Positions 1 through 5,750 of a stretch of DNA of 5,750 nucleotides are shown here, in pieces. A model generated the notes under the pieces. It was given only the letters and a program-made list of their open reading frames with translations, searched no databases and was not told the origin of the DNA. The stretch is from contig CAZNLJ010000084.1 in assembly GCA_964573725.1 (NCBI GenBank), forward strand, positions 1 through 5,750, written 5' to 3'. Position 1 is the stretch's first letter, and every line of letters starts with the position of its first letter. The position numbers and the translations under genes are program-made. The DNA is from UBA6168 sp964573725 (lineage in GTDB: Bacteria; Bacteroidota; Bacteroidia; Chitinophagales; Saprospiraceae).

Positions 1-4
1 GTAG

Positions 5-3000
5 CCTTATGAAAAAATATTGTTCATCCAAATTTCTGACCTGCGAAAGGTCAGTGAAGAAAATGGAAGTGTCTACTTGCTTCGCCAGGCTCAATATTTT
101 GGGGCTGCTGCTTATCTGACCACGCGCTCTTACCGGGATTATGAGACCAATGCCAAGGTGAATGTCTTCAACAGTGCTCCCATAGCCTATGTCGATAATG
201 GAGATAACTATAACATTATGACCCACGTGGCCGTTTTCCATGAACCTTTCCTGGACAACGTCATCAACCCCTTTCCATCCGGTCAGGATACCTTTTGCAT
301 GGGTTCGCTGATTTACCAGGGAAGCAACGACGGCCCCCTGGAAGGCAACATCCCGGCCTTCATCACCGGTGACGGGTCGGACTCGACCCATAACCTGCCT
401 TATTTGTATGAGGCGGGTGTCCGTTCTTCCTATCCCAAGGTGGCCACCCTAGTCGTGGAATACCAATGGCAGACGAGCACCGACGGCAGCAACTGGACCG
501 ACATCGAGGGCGGCGACAAGCCGGCGCTCAAGGCCCCGTCGGCCACGCAGGCCGGGGATCTGTTCTACCGCCGCCTGATCATCGTCGGTGGAGCCGATAC
601 CTTCCCGAGCAACGCCGTCAAGGCCGTCATCCTGTCCCCTCAACCGGGGACGGCCATCTCGGGCCCCGCCGAACCGGTCTATTTTTGTCCGGGGACGGTC
701 ACGCCGCTCGGCATCACGGTCGACAACCCCGACGGCAACATCTCCTGGCAGTGGTACGAAGGATTCGTACCGGTGGACGGAACCAAGTTCAGCCCTCCCT
801 CCGGTACGAATGTGGCCCCCGGCAGCTTCAGCGCGGACATCGCCGCCTCGAACAATAGCGCCGGCTTCTACCGCTTGGTCGTCACGGACGAAAACTCCGG
901 CTGCAAGAAGGAGTTCCTGGTCAGCATCCTGCCGCTGTCGGCAGCCATCTCCGATCGGGATACCCTGCCTTTCTGCCCGGGAGAACCGCAGGAGACCACC
1001 CTCGGTCCCTCGGTGCTCAACCCGGATTTCGATTATCTCTACACTTTTCCCGACTTCAGCACCGGCACGACGGTCAATCCGATCGTCACCGATTCCGGAA
1101 CCTATACCCTGCAGGTGTCGCTGGCCGGACAGAACCAGTTTTGTGCCTCCGGTGTCACCCAGCTGAACATCCTGATCGGAGCACCCTATGATGCCGTATT
1201 GACCGCCATCAACGACCAGGGCTTCTGCCAGGGGGACGCACCGGCCAATATCGGCCTGGCCGGCAGCCCGCCGACCGACTATAAGTTCAGTTGGCAACCG
1301 GCCCGCAACCTCTCGGCCTACGACCGGATGAACCCGAAGTTCATCCCCAACCCGCGCCCTTTCAATAATTTCCCACTGGATGAAATTACCTACCGCTTCC
1401 TGGCCACCCGCCAAAGCGACGGCTGTGTGTTCCGCTCGGATTTCACCGTCCAGGATACGGCCATCGGATATGTGGTGGTGGATGAAATTCAATATGCCAA
1501 CGGTTGTTCCGCCGGCACCCGCTTCCTAACGGTCAAGGAGGCCCGGGGTACCCACTTCAAATGGGAAGTGGTCTCCACCACCTTCCCGGGTGGCTTGGCT
1601 GCCCTGCTCGCATCACCCGATTTCGGCCTAGATTCCCTCGGCTCGGCCAACGGCCTCAACCAGTCCGTCTCGGTCCATTTTCCCGCCGGTGTCTATGACA
1701 TCCGCTTGCGCTGTTCGGCCGCCTACTATCCGATCGACCAGACGGATTGCCTGGCCTCGGACGAAATGGATCTCAAGATGGTCTGCGGCGGCGGCGGCGG
1801 ACTGACGTGTACAGATATCACCGCCCGCTTCATGGGGGTCGGCAACAGTGCCTGCAGCGGGGACAATACCATCCTCCAGGCCCAGGATTACCCCTGGCTG
1901 GGTAGTGCCTGGTCGGTCTACAAAGTGGACGGGGTGCTCCAATCCGATAGCCCCGAAGCCAAGGGCCTGTATACGGTGGTCAATGATGCCAAAGGGGCGC
2001 CACTGGGAACTCCCGGCACCCACCCGACCCAGGTCGTGGCCAACCTCGACGACCCCGCTTGGGGTTTCCCGGGCGCGCTCTCGGTGGAATACCGCTTCCG
2101 GGGAACCTATGTCCTCAACGGCCAAATGGGTATCTGTGAACGTTTCATCACCATCCACTCCATTCAGAATACCCCCCTGCTGGACCTGAAACCCAACCGG
2201 GATGCCTGTACCTTCCTGGGCCCGGGGACACCCGTGGGCAGCCCTGACATGACTCCCTACACCTTGTCGGCCCAGGATTTCGATGTCCTGCCGGTCGATC
2301 CCAACCTGATCATCCGTTGGGATACGCTACAAAATGCTTCGAAGAATTTCATCCCCGGTGCGACTGGAGTCTTCCCGACCTTCGATCCGACTTTCCCGAC
2401 CTATTACAAAATGTTCGTCACCGACTCCCTCACAGGCTGTACGGCCACCGATACCTTCCTGCTCAACGTCTCCACCATCATGACCGATGCCGGTCCCGAC
2501 CTCTCCGGGGTCTGCCCGGGTAATATCGTGCAGTTGGGTACGGGACCGGAGTCGGGCCACACGTATTCCTGGTTCCCCGGCGCCGGTCTGTTCTATCCGA
2601 CCGCCGCCACGCCCGACAGCACCGCCGCCCGACCTTTCCTCTCCTTTCCCAACGCCCCCGGCGGCATTACCCTGGAGCTGACCGTGACGGAGACCAACTC
2701 CGGCTGCATGGCGCGGGATTCGGTCGTGCTGACCTCCGGCTCGGGCGCTCCCCCGGCAGTCGCCGCCGAAACATATACCGTGTGTGCCGGCGCGACCCGG
2801 CAGCTGGGCCCCGCCTCCTATTTGGATGCCGGTTATACATACGTCTGGTCCGCCGGTACCGGCGCCGACCTGTCCTGGCTGAGCGCCACCGATGTGAGAC
2901 TGCCCGTCGCCAGCATACCGGACGACTTCTTCGGCAGCGCCACCTTCACCCTGACGGTCGTCAACGGCAGTTGCGGTTCCACCAGTGGCAATTTCACCAT

Positions 3001-5750
3001 CAGTGTACCCGATCCGGCCGTTACCCTGAGCGCCACCCCGGTGGTCGCCAATTGCACGGCCCCCTTCGTCCAGGTGCAATCGGGCGGACTGTCCCTGCCT
3101 TCCGGCTTCACCGGCAAGTGGTATCCCACGCAAGGCCTGTTTATTGATTCGGACGGCACCACCGCCTACACGCATGGTGCCTCGTTGGATGTCTATGCCT
3201 CCCCTTCGTCCCTGAGCAGGGAATATACCCTGCAGGTGACTCATACTTCCTCGAAATGCGTCAGCGCCTTTTACCTGACCATCGATCCGCCGGCGGCGGT
3301 GGCCGTGGACGCCGGTGATGACGTCACCTATTGCCCCGGCGGGGATGCGGTCGCCATCGGCAACGCCGCTACCGGTGGCACCCCCGTCTGGACGGCGGAA
3401 GGCTTCAATGCCGATCCGGACGGCGACCCGTCCGCTGCACCCGACGGCACCACGGCAGCCCTGATGATCAGCTATCTTTCCACCGCCAATGCCGTCTCCC
3501 CCAACTTCTCCCAAACCGCCGCCGCACCCGGCGCCTACCGCTACCGCGCCAGTGTCACCAATTCGGGTTGTACACTGTCCGATGAGGTAATCGTAAGGGT
3601 CCCGGATTTCGTGACCTCCGTGACGCCGGCCAGCCTGCAGGCCTGCCTGCTGACCCCCACGCTGCTCGGCCAGGCTACCGCCCCCGATACGTACCTGTAT
3701 TCCTGGAACATGGTCAGCCCCACCGTCGGCAATGCCGGCATCGTCGACCCCAACTCGGCCCGCCCGACCATCCGGCCGGCCGGCGCCGCCGTGTACGAGG
3801 TCCGCTATTTCGATCCGGCCAGCGGCTGTGAAAATACACAGACGGTCACCGTCGATGTCTCCCCTCCCCTGGTCCTGGCCGCCGTGGCGGATACCCTGTC
3901 CTGTGCCCCATTGTACGGGGTGGACGTCACCGCCAAGGTGGCGGAATACAATACGATCTTCCAACGGAAGTGGTTCGTACAGGATTATCCCGGAGTCCCG
4001 TCCGCCGTGCCGGACAGCACCGACATCCTCTTCTCCACCACCTACTTCCTCGAGGCCCGAAACCAGTTCGGCTGCCCGGATACGGTGTCGGTGACCTACC
4101 TCATCGAACAACCGTCCCCGCCGATCGTCACCACCCAGGTGACCCTGCCGCCCGGGGTCAAGGAACTGGACTTGGCGGAGTACACACCCGCTGCACCCTC
4201 CGTCCCCGGCGGCACCTTCTCCTGGCATGACGCCGCCCCGCCCTCCCCGGCCAACCAACTCGGCTCCCTGCTCGTCGGGGAAGGAACTTTCCTCCTCGTC
4301 GAGACGAGCCCCGGCGACTGTACAGGCCCCGGTACGGCGCTCTCCGTGACGTTCAGCCCCCAAGCGGAACTGACGGCTTCCCTGTCACCGGATACCTTCT
4401 CAATCTATGCCCAGGGCTTCCTGACCTTCCGCCTGCAGTCCTACTCCTTTACCGATACGATAGAAAACCTGTCCGTCGCCTTCGACCTCCCGCCCGGTCT
4501 GGAACTGGGCTCCCTGTCAGGAACCAACGCCTGCAACGGTACACTGACGGCAACCCCGGGATCGGATAGCATCCGCTTATCGGTCTCTTCCCTGGTCCCC
4601 CTGGCTTCCTGCGAACTGATGGTGCGCATCCGAGGAGATGTCGGTTCCTATACCCTGGGCGGGGTGGATGCGGACGTGTCCCCCAATGTCACCAAGGCCA
4701 TCATCCCGATGCCGCTGACCATCACCACGGATGCTGATTTCGACGGCGATGGGGTGAGCGACAGCACCGAGGTGGCGGATAACCACGACCTTTACCTGCC
4801 CTGCGACCCGGTCCAGGCGCCCGGCTATACCGCTTATGTCGCCGCCAACCCCTACTGGGGGGCGGAAGACTGTGATGGGGACGGCATCGACAACATGACC
4901 GAACAGATGAACGGTTCGGATCCCTACGATCCCTGTGATCCGGTCCAGGCCGCCGATTACGTCGGCTATACCGCCGCCAACGGCGTCTGGTCGGCCTCCG
5001 ATTGCGACGGGGACGGTATCTCCAACGGGGACGAGCATACCGACGGTTCCTCTCCCTACGATCCCTGCGACCCGGTCCAGCAGCCCGGTTATACGGCCAA
5101 CGACAATGCGAACGCCGTCTGGATGGCCGCGGACTGCGATGGGGACGGCGTGGACAACGGGACGGAACGGCAGGTCTCCACGGACCCCTATGACGAGGAT
5201 ACCGATGACGACGGCTTCAACGATCATCCGTCCAATGACCCGAAGCCGCTCAACCCCTGCTTGCCGGCCTTCCCCTCCTCGGCTTTTACCGCACCCCTAT
5301 TCAGTGCCGATACGGACACCATCTGCTGGAACGCCTCGATATCGGGCATCTCGGTGACACCCGCAACCGGTGGGACTGGCGCGTCCTTCTCCTACCAATG
5401 GCAGGTCAGCGAAGATACCTTGTTGTGGTACGATGTTCCGGGGGCTACCACCACCTCCACCGTTCCGCTCGGCTTGCAGCAGGAATCGGTATGGTTCCGC
5501 CTGGTCGCCACCACCGATACGCTGAACTGTACGGAACTGTCGGACAACTTGTTGGTCTTTGTCCTCGACCCCTTCACCCCTTCCTACCTCTCGACCTCCG
5601 ACTCGACCTCGACGGTCTGCCAAGGCTCGACCCCGACCCTGGTGGCGACCCCGACCTTCGGGGGCAGCGGCCCGACCTACCGCTACCAATGGCAGCAAAG
5701 CATCAACGGCGGCCCCTTCACCAACGTGGGTACCCCGAACAGCGGGACCG
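5..5750 (+). CDS. Giant multidomain Ig/PKD-like surface protein, 3' partial, start unresolved
   Basis: The frame with codons starting at 5, 8, 11... has no stop from 5 to the end, following TAG at 2-4. It encodes about 1,915 codons, or 1,844 if the first ATG at 218 is used. TTG at 20 and 77 and GTG near 158 are other possible starts. Modules in order are an unrecognised N-terminal section, an Ig-like module, about 13 PKD/Ig-like modules, a DUF11-like module, a DxDGDG calcium repeat block, and two more Ig-like modules. The residues are rich in T, S, G, P, D and V, with regularly placed cysteines and no internal membrane segment. This is the usual make-up of exported Bacteroidota adhesins or gliding-associated proteins. 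Such proteins normally end in a type IX sorting or gliding-motility C-terminal domain, which would lie beyond this window. Surface location is inferred. The ligand and exact role cannot be told from the sequence. An enzymatic role looks unlikely because no catalytic domain is recognisable. Confidence 0.9.
9..119 (+). other. Short ORF in another frame, possible true N-terminus (signal peptide) of the giant gene
   Basis: ATGAAAAAA at 9 opens a 36-codon ORF in the third frame, ending at TGA 117-119. It has several lysines and arginines and ends in a hydrophobic run, N-I-L-G-L-L-L-I, which looks like the start of a signal peptide. A second in-frame ATG at 63 would give a shorter version, MEVSTCFARLNILGLLLI. 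G or C occupies 20 of 36 third positions here, against 13 of 37 in the giant frame over 5-115. Downstream of about 120 the giant frame clearly has the gene-like composition. The likely reading is that this ORF and the giant frame belong to one gene, separated by a missing base in the assembly, a real frameshift, or -1 slippage. It could also be chance. Confidence 0.35.
120..454 (+). other. Unrecognised N-terminal section of the giant protein
   Basis: In the giant frame this stretch reads through S-Y-R-D-Y-E-T-N-A-K-V, Y-V-D-N-G-D-N-Y-N, D-T-F-C-M-G-S-L-I-Y-Q-G-S-N-D-G and F-I-T-G-D-G-S-D-S-T-H-N-L-P. The aromatic, Asp and Gly-rich strands suggest an extracellular beta domain, but I do not recognise the family. 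Codons become progressively richer in C/G endings than in the first 120 bases, which supports this being translated. Base composition is still lower in GC than the rest of the gene. It leads directly into the first Ig-like module, with no obvious linker. Confidence 0.5.
455..634 (+). other. Ig-like module, YQWQ type
   Basis: The segment begins V-E-Y-Q-W-Q, continues with T-D-G-S-N-W-T-D-I, and ends with L-F-Y-R-R-L-I-I-V and an S-N-A-V-K strand. The order Y-Q-W-Q / D-G-x-x-W-x-x-I / Y-R-R is the recurring pattern of Ig-like modules in secreted Bacteroidota proteins. The central Trp and the Y-R-R strand would form the sandwich core. Related modules return at the far end of the window (5390 and 5687), so this module type flanks the PKD-like chain. 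Confidence 0.7.
635..1786 (+). other. PKD/Ig-like modules 2-5, before the glycine linker
   Basis: Four modules can be separated at roughly 650-934, 935-1180, 1181-1468 and 1469-1786. The first three open with a cysteine motif: C-P-G at 686 and 974, and C-Q-G at 1226. Module 2 carries S-W-Q-W-Y-E-G, the strand G-F-Y-R-L-V-V-T and closes with N-S-G-C at 893-904. Module 4 has the PKD-like F-S-W-Q-P. Module 5 (K-W-E-V, later D-I-R-L-R-C) is more divergent. The recurring opening and closing cysteines suggest one disulfide per module after export. Boundaries are estimates from motif spacing, not from alignment. Confidence 0.6.
1784..1810 (+). other. Cys-Gly5-Leu-Thr-Cys linker
   Basis: Codons read C-G-G-G-G-G-L-T-C, with four GGC codons and one GGA between 1787 and 1801. 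It is the only glycine run in the window and sits between two divergent modules, so it probably acts as a flexible hinge flanked by cysteines. The (GGC)4 run is also a short tandem triplet tract that could change length in steps of one codon without breaking the frame. Confidence 0.6.
1802..2479 (+). other. Two divergent beta modules after the linker
   Basis: Two blocks of about 105-120 residues run from 1802 to about 2164 and from about 2165 to 2479. The first has A-W-S-V-Y-K-V-D-G-V and V-E-Y-R-F-R-G-T-Y-V, and lacks the C-P-G opening. The second has R-W-D-T and closes with Y-K-M-F-V-T-D-S-L-T-G-C, which is the normal closing strand of the PKD-like modules elsewhere in the protein. They are longer than their neighbours and less like the family consensus, so their assignment as PKD/Ig-like rests mainly on position and on that closing strand. 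Confidence 0.45.
2480..4360 (+). other. Chain of seven PKD-like modules
   Basis: Modules fall at roughly 2480-2740, 2741-3016, 3017-3292, 3293-3610, 3611-3865, 3866-4115 and 4116-4360. The clearest ones begin D-A-G-P-D or D-A-G-D-D followed by C-P-G (2513 and 3332), or C-A-G (2783). They continue with a Y-S-W or Y-V-W strand and end with N-S-G-C (2696-2707, 3560-3571) or S-G-C near 3826. The D-A-G-x-D...C-P-G...L-G...Y-x-W pattern is characteristic of PKD-like modules in large Bacteroidota surface proteins. The last three modules are more diverged and the last lacks the early cysteine. Such chains usually serve as stalks or adhesive arms, and that role is inferred here. Confidence 0.65.
4361..4729 (+). 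other. DUF11-like beta module
   Basis: After a short L-T-A-S-L-S-P lead come F-R-L-Q-S-Y-S-F-T-D-T-I-E-N-L-S-V, F-D-L-P-P-G-L-E-L-G, T-N-A-C-N-G-T-L-T-A-T-P-G-S and C-E-L-M-V-R-I-R-G-D-V-G-S-Y. The order D-T-I...L-P-x-G-L, then a C-x-G-T-L-T-A-x-x-G-S strand, then S-C-x-x-x-V, matches the DUF11-like family of bacterial surface proteins (the variant with two cysteines). The two cysteines are likely to pair. It sits between the PKD-like chain and the calcium repeats, acting as a transition module. The fold assignment is by pattern recognition only. Confidence 0.6.
4730..5260 (+). repeat. Calcium-binding TSP3-like tandem repeat, 132-bp period
   Basis: D-x-D-G-D-G motifs start at 4736, 4868, 5000 and 5132, each exactly 132 bases (44 residues) after the previous one. 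The P-C-D-P-V-Q motif has its Cys codon at 4802, 4934 and 5066, again 132 apart. A full unit reads D-C-D-G-D-G-(I/V)-x-N-x-x-E, then G-S-x-P-Y-D-P-C-D-P-V-Q, then A-N-x-x-W-x-A. The block ends in a degenerate D-E-D-T-D-D-D-G. Alternating aspartates and glycines are the calcium ligands of thrombospondin type 3-like repeats, which commonly precede the C-terminal part of secreted Bacteroidota proteins. In the shared core motifs nearly all base differences between copies are at third positions, so the protein sequence has been conserved while the DNA has drifted. That argues against a very recent duplication. Confidence 0.85.
5261..5750 (+). other. Two Ig-like modules, the second cut by the window end
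   Basis: The first runs to about 5570 and has F-S-Y-Q-W-Q-V-S-E-D, W-Y-D-V-P-G-A and W-F-R-L-V-A-T-T-D with a cysteine in the closing N-C-T-E-L-S-D-N strand. The second opens with V-C-Q-G at 5615-5626 and reaches Y-R-Y-Q-W-Q-Q-S before the sequence stops. Both resemble the module at 455-634. In related proteins, strings of these modules are followed by a C-terminal sorting domain, so the gene probably continues well past 5750. Confidence 0.65.

Noticed and set aside
1..60. A promoter or ribosome binding site upstream of the ATG at 9
   Set aside because: Only eight bases precede it, so no promoter can be judged, and no Shine-Dalgarno-like sequence is present. Bacteroidota often lack one, so its absence is not informative.
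588..1166. A 192-codon + strand ORF in another frame, and similar ones at 466-858, 3732-4094 and 4935-5357
   Set aside because: They are Arg/Pro/Ser-rich shadow translations of the giant gene. The one at 4935 simply re-reads the calcium repeats in another frame.
2327..4363. A 678-codon ORF on the - strand, with further - strand ORFs at 449-1492, 1628-2158 and 4577-5227
   Set aside because: They lie opposite a frame with strong, recognisable domain structure. Their translations are Gly/Arg/Val-rich with no recognisable motif. The lack of stops follows from GC-rich codon use on the + strand.
4730..5260. Calcium repeat block considered as a dockerin domain or as a CRISPR-like DNA repeat
   Set aside because: Dockerins have two paired segments of about 22 residues, not a chain with a 44-residue period. 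The repeat is conserved as protein, with third-position differences between copies, unlike CRISPR repeats, and it lies within a coding frame.

Overview
The window lies almost entirely inside one very large gene on the + strand. A single reading frame is open from base 5, just after an in-frame TAG at 2-4, to the end at 5750 with no stop, which gives about 1,900 codons and an unfinished C-terminus. The translation is a mosaic of extracellular beta-sandwich modules: immunoglobulin-like modules with a YQWQ strand, and PKD-like modules with a C-P-G...L-G opening and an N-S-G-C closing strand. This style of protein is typical of giant secreted or surface-anchored proteins of Bacteroidota (gliding-motility-associated or type IX-secreted adhesins). 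The DNA is GC-rich by eye, with C/G strongly preferred at third codon positions. That would suit a high-GC Bacteroidota lineage such as the Saprospiria, but this placement is an inference with low certainty.

Layout: 1-120 is an AT-richer 5' edge where the start of the gene is unclear. A 36-codon ORF with an ATGAAAAAA start lies in a different frame and could be the true N-terminus joined by a frameshift. 120-454 is an N-terminal section I do not recognise. 455-634 is an Ig-like module. 635-4360 is a chain of about 13 PKD/Ig-like modules, interrupted by a five-glycine linker at 1787-1801. 4361-4729 is a DUF11-like module. 4730-5260 is a calcium-binding, thrombospondin type 3-like repeat block with an exact 132-bp (44-residue) period and a regular pair of cysteines. 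5261-5750 returns to YQWQ-type Ig-like modules and runs off the end.

The modules probably form a long, disulfide-braced, calcium-stiffened stalk outside the cell. No RNA gene, mobile element, CRISPR array, terminator or second gene is visible, and there is no intergenic stretch beyond the first bases. The long ORFs in other frames, including a 678-codon one on the - strand, look like by-products of GC-rich codon use. The observations most worth checking are the unresolved 5' end, with a slippery-type heptamer at 98-104, and the perfectly periodic Cys/Asp repeat.
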